Positions 16,438 to 25,338 are shown, numbered from the stretch's first letter. The stretch: DNA of 38,830 nt from Lentimicrobium sp. (GCA_019429275.1 JAHYJC010000044.1:1-38830); one strand, 5' to 3'. Numbers and translations: made by a program. Notes: generated from the letters alone by a model not told the origin.

Positions 16438-18094
16438 CCTTAAATGACCATTGTGGGTTTTTAGGTGTTCCTTTATTTGTGATTTTACCCCTCATTCTCA
16501 GTTCAGATAGCAAGTTTCCAACCTTATTCTTCTTTTGTTTATCATTCATCCAATCTGGAAGTTTCTTCCACAACAACTCATCAACATCTTTTCTATCAAG
16601 CGAACCGTGTTCTTGAACTGCTTTCACTATCAAGTCTAAATAGTAACTCTTATCAAAGGCCCTGTTTTTAGAATATGCAGCTTTTTGTCCAGTTTTTTGG
16701 GCAACCCTTAAACCAATAAAATAGTTAGGTTTTCTACCCTCTATCAAATTTTTGCTTCTCAGAAGTTTTTCTTCAAAATCTGTCAAAGATTGCTTCTTTT
16801 GAACCTTATCCAGCATAATAATTTCTTCCAAAGCCAGATCTTTATTTCTTGCCAGTGATCGCGCATATTCAATGTCGAGTATCTTGCCAGCAATGGTAAC
16901 CTTAACCTTACCACCTGAAAGGTCGTAGTCTGGCATTGGGAAAAAGCGTTCTCTTTGAAAATTGAAAATCTTTTTGATTCCACCTCCGGCGGTGTCCACC
17001 ATTTTCAGGTTAAACATGGCAGTAGCTAAGAAACGATTGCGATAATGTTCTTCAGGAGCATCTTCCTTTACCACTTTTTCCACACTGCCGGGAATGAAAG
17101 AACCAAGGTTGGTAAAAATCAACTGGTCGTCCATTTCTACTACATTGATTCGACCATGCTTGGTGTAATCCTGGTGTGCAATGCAGTTATTTAGGGCTTC
17201 TCTTATGGAATAGGGTTCGTATTGATTTACTTCATCAGGAAACAGCGTCCCTTCCTTAATGTATCGATATTTCAAATTGCGGATTTTAGCATACACTTTA
17301 TCAACTGCCAAAAGTATTGGGCATCCAAAAATGGCATAATCCTTATCATTCCCCTGAGCATCTTTCAGCAGCCAGCGTATTTTTGCCTCAGCCGGATTAA
17401 TATAATGTTCAGACTCTTCTTTACCCAAGAGTATAATGGCTGTACCTGTGATTTTACCTTTGATAGTAATTTTTGCCTTGTTTAAAAAAGTAACATCATC
17501 CCATGTGGCAACTTCTGCAACCTTTTCAGGAAACTTATTTGTAAAGTTTTTTCGAGCTAATGCAATGGCTTCATCATCAAGATCTTCAATCGTAGCACCC
17601 GAAACAATGGAAGCACTCCAATCTTCAGTAATGGACTGCGCCCTTATGCGTTCTATCTCTTCCAAATTCAAAGGGGATAATTCTTCGTCATCTCTGCCGT
17701 AATAGTGTCCATCAAAGGCAATGGGGAAGCCTTTTGGGGCAGCAGGTATCTGAAACATCACCACCCGACCTTCCGTCTCATTCAACTCATAAATCTCAAT
17801 AAACGTAATCCGGTTGGTGGTTTTGTTAGCTATCTCACTTTTCAGGCTGTCAAGGTCTTTGCGTCTTGGGCGAAACTGACTACCCACTATATTGTGCTTC
17901 TTATTTGCAACACCAAAAACCAGCCATGCATGTGGTTTTCCTTTCAGGTTGGCTTCGTTGCTAAGGGCAGAAAAGTATTTACCCAGTTTAGTGAAGTCAT
18001 AGCCGGTTTTGGCTTCCTTAAACTCCACAATCTCATTCTCGGAGGTTAGATTGCGGAGAGATTGGAGAATGTGTTTCAATTCTGCTATTGTCAT
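16433..18094 (-). CDS. AlbA_2 (Schlafen-type) ATP-binding protein, second copy
   Basis: From the ATG at 18094 this is 553 residues (a TTG two codons earlier is also open). The N terminus is an AlbA_2 domain: ENEIVEFKEAKTGYDF, then FSALSNEANLKGKPHAWLVF, ending around FDGHYYGRDDEELSPL (about residues 15-155). The centre contains REALNNCIAHQDYTKHGRI (about 295-315) followed by GGGIKKIFNFQRERFF, the GHKL-like ATP-binding module of the RecG-C/HATPase_c_4 family. The C terminus has a winged-helix-like part. Such proteins are presumed DNA- or nucleotide-sensing regulators and are frequent in restriction operons. It starts 24 bases after the kinase gene and ends 240 bases before hsdR. Whether it regulates transcription or takes part in restriction is not known. 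Confidence 0.85.
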   Translation of the reverse strand: MTIAELKHILQSLRNLTSENEIVEFKEAKTGYDFTKLGKYFSALSNEANLKGKPHAWLVFGVANKKHNIVGSQFRPRRKDLDSLKSEIANKTTNRITFIEIYELNETEGRVVMFQIPAAPKGFPIAFDGHYYGRDDEELSPLNLEEIERIRAQSITEDWSASIVSGATIEDLDDEAIALARKNFTNKFPEKVAEVATWDDVTFLNKAKITIKGKITGTAIILLGKEESEHYINPAEAKIRWLLKDAQGNDKDYAIFGCPILLAVDKVYAKIRNLKYRYIKEGTLFPDEVNQYEPYSIREALNNCIAHQDYTKHGRINVVEMDDQLIFTNLGSFIPGSVEKVVKEDAPEEHYRNRFLATAMFNLKMVDTAGGGIKKIFNFQRERFFPMPDYDLSGGKVKVTIAGKILDIEYARSLARNKDLALEEIIMLDKVQKKQSLTDFEEKLLRSKNLIEGRKPNYFIGLRVAQKTGQKAAYSKNRAFDKSYYLDLIVKAVQEHGSLDRKDVDELLWKKLPDWMNDKQKKNKVGNLLSELRMRGKITNKGTPKNPQWSFKV

Positions 18095-18117
18095 ATTCAA
18101 AAATTATTTATTGTCGG

Positions 18118-19224
18118 TTATGAAACTCTCGCAACCGATAGTGCTGATTCAATTGTACCACTGTGGCCATTATCCTTTCTCCAATCTTTGTTTGCAAGGC
18201 GTTTTTCTAAAACTACTTCATCTTTTTTGTTCTTAAACATTTGGTATTCCTTACCGTTTTCATGTTTAATAATGAGCCTATCCGGTTCATACATATAATC
18301 AGGACATGAACGTAAAAGACTGTGAACCTCTTTCAGAAAAAGAGAAGGGTTCTTATATCGCTTTTCATAGTGAAAGTTTAATGCTTTATTCAAAACACGC
18401 TTAAATCCGGCATCTAAATAGAAAGGCAAAGTGTTGGTGTCGGCTAATTGCCCCTTAATTACTTTTTTGCCAATGATTTCTTCAAACTTTCTATTTTTTT
18501 CCATTGAGTTTCGTATGGCATCAATCTGCTTTTTTTCTCTTGCAGTCAGCCAATCCATTGGGGCATTGATAGGGAAGTAACCACATAAGAGTTGAAACAT
18601 GATTACACCAACTTGGTAGATGTCGGATTGGTAGTAATACTCATTTGCCAATACTGCTTCTGGTGGGAGATACAGATAGGTGGATTTTGAAGCAGTTACA
18701 CATCCATCAGCTTTATGAATTTTCTTCACTGCTCCAAGGTCAGCGATGATAGGAATGTTCTTTTCAAGGTCTAAGAGAATATTTCCCGGCTTCAAATCAC
18801 GGTGAACCAATTTGTGCTTTGAATGAAGCTCAGTCAAACCAAGTAAAACGCCTGCAATAATTTCAAGAGATTCCTTGCTTGAAAGCCTTCTACTATCTAT
18901 AACTCCTTGTAAATCGCCACCAGAAATTCGTGGCGTTAAAAAGTAAGCATAGTTTGGTGGTAGAAAACGAAGGTCATGAATTTTTAAAATATTATCATGG
19001 TCTATATCTCGAAGGATAACAGCCTCCTCCGCTGCATCATAGTTGGGGTGCGACCAGTAGAACTTCAACACCACATCATCATTCATTTTTATTCGCTTGC
19101 CGAAATACACATCACCATTGCACCCTCTACGGATATATTCATATACGTTGATGTCAGGAGTATTTCTTACGAAATCCTGAATGGCTTTTACTGAATCTTC
19201 ATCGTTTAGTTCTACTGTTACCAT
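18118..19224 (-). CDS. Hanks-type serine/threonine protein kinase inside the RM operon
   Basis: This 368-residue soluble kinase has all core elements: glycine loop RRGCNGDVYFGK (about 32-43), beta-3 Lys54, helix-C Glu66/67, HRDLKPGN (141-148) with catalytic Asp143, a metal-binding DLG (162-164) in place of DFG, LPPEA in place of APE, and QSDIYQVGVIMFQLLCGYFP for the alpha-F Asp. It therefore looks active. No transmembrane or sensor domain is present. About 60 residues after the kinase fold (from PDRLIIKHENGKEYQMF) are unassigned and could bind a substrate. Its ATG follows directly on the stop of the DUF3010-like gene (TAAATG), so the two are translationally linked. Likely substrates are the neighbouring restriction or AlbA proteins, which is an inference. 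Confidence 0.92.
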   Translation of the reverse strand: MVTVELNDEDSVKAIQDFVRNTPDINVYEYIRRGCNGDVYFGKRIKMNDDVVLKFYWSHPNYDAAEEAVILRDIDHDNILKIHDLRFLPPNYAYFLTPRISGGDLQGVIDSRRLSSKESLEIIAGVLLGLTELHSKHKLVHRDLKPGNILLDLEKNIPIIADLGAVKKIHKADGCVTASKSTYLYLPPEAVLANEYYYQSDIYQVGVIMFQLLCGYFPINAPMDWLTAREKKQIDAIRNSMEKNRKFEEIIGKKVIKGQLADTNTLPFYLDAGFKRVLNKALNFHYEKRYKNPSLFLKEVHSLLRSCPDYMYEPDRLIIKHENGKEYQMFKNKKDEVVLEKRLANKDWRKDNGHSGTIESALSVARVS

Positions 19225-19641
19225 TTATTGACTTATTAAATAATACGCTACATCATAGGCATCATCCTGATACTTATTTTTTGCACTGCCATTTTTTGCG
19301 TTCTTTTTAAAATATGCAATTGTGGTTTGTTTCCATACTTGCTCCACATCAATCTTTTCGTATAGCTGTATAATGCCTTCCAATTTAAAGGAAATTGGAG
19401 AAGGGGCACGGTCTCCTTTTCCATTGGCATTCCTTGCAACAATGCCGATTTTTGCTGCTCCTATTGAGTCAAATGCTGCATTAATTTGGTCACGAAACTG
19501 CCTTACCTGATTGGGTTTGGTTGGGTCGTCAATACCAAACTTGGCAGATTCGTTTGTTTGCGTGATGTTTCCGGCTGCATCTTTTTCCAGCACAACCATA
19601 ATTGCCTCTGTGGACTTGATTTGTATTCCTATTGTCTTCAT
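19225..19641 (-). CDS. DUF3010-like protein with probable RNase H/RuvC-like fold
   Basis: The start at 19641 (MKTIGIQIKSTEAIMVVLEK) is chosen because it lies one base after the stop of the upstream gene; an upstream in-frame start would run deep into that gene. The product is 138 residues. The N-terminal beta strand GIQIKSTEAIMVVLE, the PNQVRQFRDQINAAFDSIGA helix followed by KIGIVARN, and ISFKLEGIIQLYE match the pattern of DUF3010 proteins, which are predicted to adopt an RNase H-like fold. The expected acidic positions are partly visible (Glu13, Glu97 region), so nuclease activity is uncertain. It is tightly packed between the unknown gene and the kinase, and is probably cotranslated with both. 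Confidence 0.68.
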   Translation of the reverse strand: MKTIGIQIKSTEAIMVVLEKDAAGNITQTNESAKFGIDDPTKPNQVRQFRDQINAAFDSIGAAKIGIVARNANGKGDRAPSPISFKLEGIIQLYEKIDVEQVWKQTTIAYFKKNAKNGSAKNKYQDDAYDVAYYLISQ

Positions 19642-19642
19642 A

Positions 19643-20143
19643 TTATTCAGGCTTGTTTTTAAAGAGTATATTGAATTGCTCTGAAATTCCATCCAATACA
19701 CCATTGGCTCTTAAATCATCAAGTGAGCCGGAACTACCGGGAGGAATAGATTTGTATGTGAAACTAGCGGTCATGCCACTAGCTCCCATGGCAGCAATCT
19801 GCCATGACTCTAATGGATATGTTCTATCAGGCCAATCCCCGTGGTGTATTATTCCTCCAAAGTTTTTCGATGGGTCATTATAATCATAGTATAAAACGAA
19901 AGGATGTTCGTCAATTACATTCCCTTTATCAGGTCTTAAGCCCACAAATGTGTATAGCACCCCAGCCGTGCTTCCTGAAGCAGCCATCACAAAACTGTTG
20001 CACTTGCTTACCAAACCGTTACTAGAAATAGGACCAGGGAGCTCTTGATTTTCAATTTTTCTATACTCAAAATTTCCAACCATTTTTTTCAGGTCTGATT
20101 CGTCTGGTAGTTTATCCAGCGGACTAAATTGATTTTTTTCCAT
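19643..20143 (-). CDS. unknown cassette protein encoded after hsdS
   Basis: I do not recognise this 166-residue protein. It is soluble, with no signal peptide, and is rich in Gly, Ser and Pro (SFVMAASGSTAGVLYTFVGL; IPPGSSGSLDDLRANG). The middle has an aromatic block HPFVLYYDYNDPSKNFGG and HHGDWPDRTYPLE. The glycine-serine loops give no known catalytic signature. Its ATG lies three bases after the hsdS stop, and its stop lies one base before the DUF3010-like start, so it is clearly part of the same transcript. It may be the sensor or target of the kinase encoded two genes further on, which is only a guess from position. Confidence 0.8.
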   Translation of the reverse strand: MEKNQFSPLDKLPDESDLKKMVGNFEYRKIENQELPGPISSNGLVSKCNSFVMAASGSTAGVLYTFVGLRPDKGNVIDEHPFVLYYDYNDPSKNFGGIIHHGDWPDRTYPLESWQIAAMGASGMTASFTYKSIPPGSSGSLDDLRANGVLDGISEQFNILFKNKPE

Positions 20144-20146
20144 GCT

Positions 20147-21367
20147 TTATTCTTTAATTTTCAATCTCACCTTCCCCGTCAACAACACCTGCATCAACCC
20201 CTTCTTCAACTCCCTTAGCTTCTCCGCTTTGGTTTTGAGCAGGCTGATTTCTTTATCTGCCGCTTGCAGCACCAGAGCAATGGCGCTTTGTTCCTCGATA
20301 GATGGAAGTTTCATTTCGAGTTGAAGGAATGTATCAAAATCAAAAGTCATTTTCTCAATATGTACTCCGTAACTTGAAATATAGGTTTGATGATAGAAGT
20401 AAGGTGTTTGTGAATACCATTGAAAAAACTTCATGTTCAATTGTTTCTTTTCTTTTGGAACTACAGCTATGTATGAGCCTGAAATCTTCGCACCATCAAA
20501 TTCCCTTGTAACCAATGCAGATGCCCCATGTAGTATTTGCATTTTTGAAAACAGAAAATCTCCTTCGTTTGCTGTTCGTAATGTTTTCACTAATATTTGA
20601 TGGCCATACAAAGCCTCACGATAAAATATCCCGCCTGACCTTCGTCTAACACTTATCAGTTTGTATATTTCGTTTTCATCCCAATCAAAATTCCGTTTCA
20701 CAATTTTTAGTATCTTCTCATAAGAAAGCTCCTTCCACTCCCCCTCAAACCCCTCCAACCGTTTCTTCCCCGTAAGCAATTGCTGCATAAGCCATTTTTT
20801 GCGGAGTTCTTTTTGGGCGATGAGTTTTTCGGTGGTGTGGATGCCCGCATCTGCTTTACTGAGTACTTGGGCTATGGCTTTTTGCTCGGGGAGTGGGGGG
20901 AGTAAAAAAGGAAAACTTGCAACATATTCCCAATCCGCCCTTGGCATCTTGGAACCCGAAGAAACATTTGCTACTTGAATGAATTTATTTGTTTGCACTA
21001 TCCGAAACAAAAACTCGTTTGTGCATTTTTTAGAAATCGAATTTAAAACCCAAATTTCACTCGAACAGACGCCATCAAACTCTGCAAGCCAATACTTCTG
21101 CAAGTATGGTCTTAGTTTACCAAAGAGTACTTGACCATTTTTAAACTTATTCTTAATACTTTTTTGCTCAACAGAGTTTGTCCATCCATTAATTGCTCCT
21201 GTGCCTTGCTCAAGATGTTCAAGTTCTAAACATTTCATATTCCCATTTTCTATTGGATTATATTTTCCTTTAGAAACTTCGGCAAACTCACCAAATTCAA
21301 TTACGTCCCAATCACTGGGGATTTCGGTGTTATAAAACGTTTTGGTATTTTTTGTTTCTGTGCTCAT
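20147..21367 (-). CDS. hsdS: type I restriction enzyme, HsdS specificity subunit
   Basis: This 406-residue protein has the two-fold HsdS layout. A first target-recognition domain (about residues 10-150) is followed by the conserved helical spacer LPPLPEQKAIAQVLSKADAG... ending in LRKKWLMQQLLTGKKRL. A second recognition domain (about 210-345) is followed by the second spacer MKLPSIEEQSAIALVLQAAD ... LRELKKGLMQVLLTGKVRL. Each recognition domain reads one half of a bipartite DNA site, and the helices set the spacing and bind two HsdM. It lies 229 bases after the first AlbA gene, across a palindrome-rich gap, and is followed three bases later by the unknown cassette gene. The DNA target cannot be read from sequence. 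Confidence 0.95.
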   Translation of the reverse strand: MSTETKNTKTFYNTEIPSDWDVIEFGEFAEVSKGKYNPIENGNMKCLELEHLEQGTGAINGWTNSVEQKSIKNKFKNGQVLFGKLRPYLQKYWLAEFDGVCSSEIWVLNSISKKCTNEFLFRIVQTNKFIQVANVSSGSKMPRADWEYVASFPFLLPPLPEQKAIAQVLSKADAGIHTTEKLIAQKELRKKWLMQQLLTGKKRLEGFEGEWKELSYEKILKIVKRNFDWDENEIYKLISVRRRSGGIFYREALYGHQILVKTLRTANEGDFLFSKMQILHGASALVTREFDGAKISGSYIAVVPKEKKQLNMKFFQWYSQTPYFYHQTYISSYGVHIEKMTFDFDTFLQLEMKLPSIEEQSAIALVLQAADKEISLLKTKAEKLRELKKGLMQVLLTGKVRLKIKE

Positions 21368-21385
21368 TGTTTTTAATTTGGGTTT

Positions 21386-21597
21386 TTTGCAAACAAACTT
21401 GCAAACGATAATTTTATAATTGCTTGATTATTAACAATATTTTCTTTGCAAACCGTTTGCAGTAACATTTGTTTTTGCAAACAAAACGCAAGTGGTATTT
21501 GGTTCGAATTGAATGAGCTAAGTTTGCAACTTTGCAAAGAAAACTGCAAAGAAGATTTTTTTAATACGCTGATATTCAATTTTTTGTTCTTTGCAAT
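21386..21597. repeat. cluster of TTTGCAAA-type palindromes between AlbA and hsdS genes
   Basis: At least nine TGCAA-cored sites lie in about 210 bases. Exact TTTGCAAA occurs at 21386, 21445, 21474 and 21531, with variants at 21398, 21456, 21523, 21544 and 21590. The minus strand has an open frame of 75 codons here (LQTVCK-like peptides), but its composition follows from the repeats and I do not call a gene. Confidence 0.65.
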
Positions 21598-23351
21598 CAT
21601 GGTTTTAACCTGTAAGTTCTTTGGTTGTGTTTGGTTTCTTCGGCTATCTCGATATACCCTTTCTCAACCATTTCGGCAAAAAGCCTCGACACATACGATG
21701 CGTTGGTGTCGGGTATATTCAACATTTTACGGGCGGCTTCGTTATCGATATCTTCAGCTGTTTTCAAATATCTGATTACAGACTCAATTTGCTCTGCACG
21801 TTCCTGTTTTTTTAGCTTCGAATAGCTGATTTTATCGTCAATATCTATCAGTTTACTCCTGTGAATAATGTATTTCTGCCCCGATGTTCTACCTGTAGTC
21901 TCAATAAATTCGATATCTTGCAATTCGGATAAAATTTTTCGAAGCTGATATTGATTTACAAAGGGCAGTTGCTCTAACTGCTGAAAAGTGAGTTTTTGTC
22001 CAGTGTAAATATGGTTGAGCACAATTAATTTTTCTAAGTCAATGTCTTTTTTAGTTGTTTGCTCATATAGTAAACTCAATTCTGCTAATTTTCCAGAATA
22101 AACATCGGCATCCACACGAAATAAAATGGAGTTCTCAGTCTGAATAGGTTGTGGTAATTTTTTACCTTTAGATAAAAGAGCCGTAAATATTTTATCAAAA
22201 CCGCTACCTGCTTTTTCGGCATAATTGATTTCCCGCAGCACATCCATAATACCAGGATTACGCGGATTGGTTTTCCTTAAAAAATTGGTTTCATCAATTC
22301 CCTGTGGGAAATGCCCCGGGCTTTCAAATTCAAGATAGTTAGGAAATTTTCTGATTTCGATAATCTGCTGTCGGCTATAATCGCGGTGGGCAATGGCATT
22401 GATTAACAATTCCCTGATTACAACTTCAGGATAGTCTTCAATATATTCCCTAAAAAGCCCGAAATGAAACTCCCTGACCTTCATCTCGGATTTTAATTGT
22501 TGAAAACAGGCATCGGCCATTTCTATGAGGTTGCCACTGTATTCAAATGGAGTATATGTTCCATCTTCGTAGTACCTGATGTATTTGATCTGGTTATACG
22601 GCAATTCTTTTAATGCTTTCTGATTTCCAATAAACAGAATACCAGTAGTGGTAGGAAGTTGTTTGCTGTTTTCTTCCTTAATCAGACCTAATGTTTCTGT
22701 AAATTCAGGTGAATTATTTTTCAGGTAGGGGCTTTGAGGTTTTTCTCTTTGAATACGAAGAAACAGATCCCTGGTTTTGTTAATATCTTGCCACCCCGGA
22801 ATTGGATTCCCTTGTTTATCATTGCCTCTGCCAGCAAGAGGTAAATCCCAGATTTTCTGGTCGAAAACAATTAAGCCTTTTTCAGCTTGAACAGTCGCCA
22901 TTTCATAGGTTTCTATCGGCCTGTTACCATCATTACTTCTAATCAAATATTCACTTTTCGAAGTTCTATGGAGTTGAGCGGTAAAAGGAATTTCAAGCAC
23001 CAATACATCTTGCCCATTAACATTTACTTTATGTGGTTTGATAGTTATGGAAGGAACCGTTCTATCCTGAATTTGTCGAATAAGCTCAAATACCTTGCTG
23101 TCTGCATATTCAAATTCAGGGTTAATTTCTTTGGTTTTATCCTCTATCCCGACAAATAAAAAGCCCCCTTTTTTATTGGCAAACGCGACCACATCTTTGG
23201 CCAATTCATCATACTTAGGAGCAAAATTTTTTAAAGACTTACCAAAAGCAATTTTGTCTTCCAGTTGTTCTTTGAAATCAACGATTTCACATTCTCCCCT
23301 GGATAGAATATTATAAAACCACTGAATACTATGACGGGTTAATTTTTCCAT
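21597..23351 (-). CDS. AlbA_2 (Schlafen-type) ATP-binding protein, first copy
   Basis: This 584-residue protein has an N-terminal AlbA_2 domain (about residues 10-150: GECEIVDFKEQL, DVVAFANKKGGFLFVGIEDKTKEI, HRTSKSEYLIRSNDGNRPIE) and an ATP-binding module of the RecG-C/HATPase_c_4 type (about 315-410: VIRELLINAIAHRDYSRQQI, EKAGSGFDKIF). A C-terminal winged-helix region (about 430-584: LTFQQLEQLPFVNQYQLRKIL, ending NQRTYRLKP) follows. It is a predicted DNA-binding regulator. The gene begins three bases after the hsdM stop. Its organisation is the same as the second copy nearer hsdR but the sequences have diverged strongly, so they are probably old paralogues or independent acquisitions. The palindrome cluster just downstream of it could be its binding site. 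Confidence 0.87.
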   Translation of the reverse strand: MEKLTRHSIQWFYNILSRGECEIVDFKEQLEDKIAFGKSLKNFAPKYDELAKDVVAFANKKGGFLFVGIEDKTKEINPEFEYADSKVFELIRQIQDRTVPSITIKPHKVNVNGQDVLVLEIPFTAQLHRTSKSEYLIRSNDGNRPIETYEMATVQAEKGLIVFDQKIWDLPLAGRGNDKQGNPIPGWQDINKTRDLFLRIQREKPQSPYLKNNSPEFTETLGLIKEENSKQLPTTTGILFIGNQKALKELPYNQIKYIRYYEDGTYTPFEYSGNLIEMADACFQQLKSEMKVREFHFGLFREYIEDYPEVVIRELLINAIAHRDYSRQQIIEIRKFPNYLEFESPGHFPQGIDETNFLRKTNPRNPGIMDVLREINYAEKAGSGFDKIFTALLSKGKKLPQPIQTENSILFRVDADVYSGKLAELSLLYEQTTKKDIDLEKLIVLNHIYTGQKLTFQQLEQLPFVNQYQLRKILSELQDIEFIETTGRTSGQKYIIHRSKLIDIDDKISYSKLKKQERAEQIESVIRYLKTAEDIDNEAARKMLNIPDTNASYVSRLFAEMVEKGYIEIAEETKHNQRTYRLKP

Positions 23352-23354
23352 CGA

Positions 23355-24935
23355 TTATTGCATTAGTTCTTTCAAATACATTTCAATATCGGATTGCACA
23401 ACTTTCAATTCCCTTTCAAGTTGTTCAATCTCCATCTGCACGGCAGCAATATCCACTTCGGCTTCTTCTTCAAAGGTATCCACATAGCGGGGGATGTTCA
23501 GGTTAAAATCGTTTTCCTGTATTTCTTCGGCAGTAGCCACATAGCTGAATTTATCTTCCACCACACCAGGCTGTAGTTTACCGGCTGCAAAATCGCGGTA
23601 GGTAGTTACAATGTGATCAATATCGCTACCGCGCAGTTTGTTTTGATTTTTGGCAGATTCGTAATGCTTGCTGGCATCAATGAACAATACATTCTGGCCG
23701 CCCTTGCCTTCGACTCCGCTCAGGCTGCGGGCTTTATTAAAAATGAGGATAGCAGCCGGAATGCCTGTGCCAAAAAACAGGTTAGCGGGTAAACCAATTA
23801 CTGCTTCTAGCAGGTTTTCTTCTATGGTACGTTGGCGTATGCGGCCTTCGCTGCTGCCCCGGAACAATACGCCATGCGGCACTACCACACCTGCTTTGCC
23901 ATGCTCATTCAATGTTTCTATCATGTGGCTGATAAATGCCCAGTCGCCTTTGCTTTTGGGTGGTACGCCTCTCCAAAAACGGTTGTATTTATCGGATTCA
24001 GGGTCGTAGCTGATGGTCGTTTTGTCGCCTTCTTTGTCTTCTACCTTTCCCCATTTGTCTAAAGAGAATGGCGGGTTTGCTACTACGGTATCAAACTTCA
24101 TCAGTGTATCGCCCTCTTTCAGTTTGGGGTTGCGGATGGTATCGCCCCAGCGAATGGTGGCATTGTCGAATCCATGTAAAAACAAGTTCATTACTGCCAA
24201 AGCCCAGGTACTGCCGTTGGCTTCCTGTCCATACAAAGAAAAATTATCAGAACCCACCTCCTGTCCTGCTTTAATTAACAGTGAAGCAGAACCACAAGTA
24301 GGGTCGCAAATACGGGAGCCCGGTTTTGATTGTGTTAGCTTCGCCAAGAGTGTAGATACTTCGCTTGGAGTATAAAACTCGCCAGCTTTTTTACCGGCAT
24401 CACTTGCAAAGTTTGAGATAAGGTATTCGTAAGCCCCGCCAATGATGTCGTTTCCCTTTAAATACGAAGGACGCAGATTCAAATTCTCTTTGTTAAAGTC
24501 CAGCAGCAAATTCTTCAGTCGGTTATTTTTATCTTTTGGTTCGCCCAGTTTGCTTGTGTTAAAGTCGATGTTCTGGAAAATACCTGCACCATCTTCGCTG
24601 TATAGTTTTTCACGGTTGGCTTCTTCCAAATCAGTTAATGCAATGTTGATGAGTTCGCCAATGTTCGCTTCATTCCGTGATTCATAAAGAAATTTGAAGT
24701 GGCTTTGAGGTGGAACCACAAATCGTTCATGTTGCATGGCGCGTTTGGCACGTTCCTCGTCTCCATTGTATTTTTCCAGGTAGCTTTCCATTTTATCGTC
24801 ATGTACATCGCTGAGATATTTCAGGAACAGCATGGTAAGCACATAGTCTTTGTAAACGCTTGGGTCAATGCTGCCTCTGAAGGTGTCGCAAGCTTTCCAA
24901 ACTGCATCGTTGATGTCTTTCTGAGTTATTTTCAT
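23355..24935 (-). CDS. hsdM: type I restriction enzyme, HsdM (N6-adenine methyltransferase)
   Basis: This 526-residue subunit has the N-terminal helical HsdM domain (TQKDINDAVWKACDTFRGSI onward) and a gamma-type amino-methyltransferase core: AGEFYTPSEV, motif I DPTCGSASLL (211-220) for S-adenosylmethionine, and motif IV NPPF (287-290) for adenine N6 methylation. The C terminus is a helical bundle that contacts HsdS. It methylates host target sites and, with HsdS and HsdR, restricts unmethylated DNA. It is preceded by the four-helix-bundle gene (33 bases) and followed three bases later by the AlbA gene. All key motifs are intact, so the methylase is expected to be functional. Confidence 0.96.
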   Translation of the reverse strand: MKITQKDINDAVWKACDTFRGSIDPSVYKDYVLTMLFLKYLSDVHDDKMESYLEKYNGDEERAKRAMQHERFVVPPQSHFKFLYESRNEANIGELINIALTDLEEANREKLYSEDGAGIFQNIDFNTSKLGEPKDKNNRLKNLLLDFNKENLNLRPSYLKGNDIIGGAYEYLISNFASDAGKKAGEFYTPSEVSTLLAKLTQSKPGSRICDPTCGSASLLIKAGQEVGSDNFSLYGQEANGSTWALAVMNLFLHGFDNATIRWGDTIRNPKLKEGDTLMKFDTVVANPPFSLDKWGKVEDKEGDKTTISYDPESDKYNRFWRGVPPKSKGDWAFISHMIETLNEHGKAGVVVPHGVLFRGSSEGRIRQRTIEENLLEAVIGLPANLFFGTGIPAAILIFNKARSLSGVEGKGGQNVLFIDASKHYESAKNQNKLRGSDIDHIVTTYRDFAAGKLQPGVVEDKFSYVATAEEIQENDFNLNIPRYVDTFEEEAEVDIAAVQMEIEQLERELKVVQSDIEMYLKELMQ

Positions 24936-24968
24936 TTGAGTGAATAGTTAATAGTGAAAAATGAATAG

Positions 24969-25328
24969 TTATGATTTTGAGGTTTTGATTGATGATACTA
25001 GCATTGCTATAAGTTCTCGACATTCAAATTGAAGCTGAATGAATTCTTCTTTGCCTAAATAATCAGTGTCATGCAAAAGTATTAGCCAATATTCGGTTTC
25101 GTTGGCTTCCTTTAGAGAAACTGTAAGTTTATTAATGAAGTCAGCTTTACTAGCCGCAAATTCTGATTCTCTGATAAGTGCTCCTATTGATGTTCCTGAA
25201 CGAAGAACCTGTTTGCTCAAAACAAACTCCTTCTTTTCAGAAACCAAGGATTGGCACAACTTCACAATTTTAATTGCGAAAGCATAACTCTTATCTCTTA
25301 ATGGGCTTTTTGATTTTTCACTATTCAT
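24969..25328 (-). CDS. four-helix-bundle protein (S23/IVP-like)
   Basis: This 119-residue protein belongs to the four-helix-bundle family typified by the 23S rRNA intervening-sequence protein. Recognisable parts are LRDKSYAFAIKIVKLCQSLV, then SKQVLRSGTSIGALIRESEF and KADFINKLTVSLKEANETEY, followed by WLILL. These proteins are pentameric, and their role is unknown. In Bacteroidota they are often found as small genes inserted among type I restriction genes, as here between the half-size S gene (10 bases) and hsdM (33 bases). It is probably not an rRNA-intervening gene in this context. Confidence 0.9.
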   Translation of the reverse strand: MNSEKSKSPLRDKSYAFAIKIVKLCQSLVSEKKEFVLSKQVLRSGTSIGALIRESEFAASKADFINKLTVSLKEANETEYWLILLHDTDYLGKEEFIQLQFECRELIAMLVSSIKTSKS

Positions 25329-25338
25329 TTTTCTCTTT

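Noticed and set aside
21373-21600. Small gene encoding a 75-residue protein
   Set aside because: The frame's peptide pattern is explained by the TTTGCAAA repeats, and no start signal or motif supports a protein.
24969-25328. Intervening sequence of a 23S rRNA gene
   Set aside because: The four-helix-bundle family first became known there, but no rRNA sequence surrounds it; it sits in the restriction operon.
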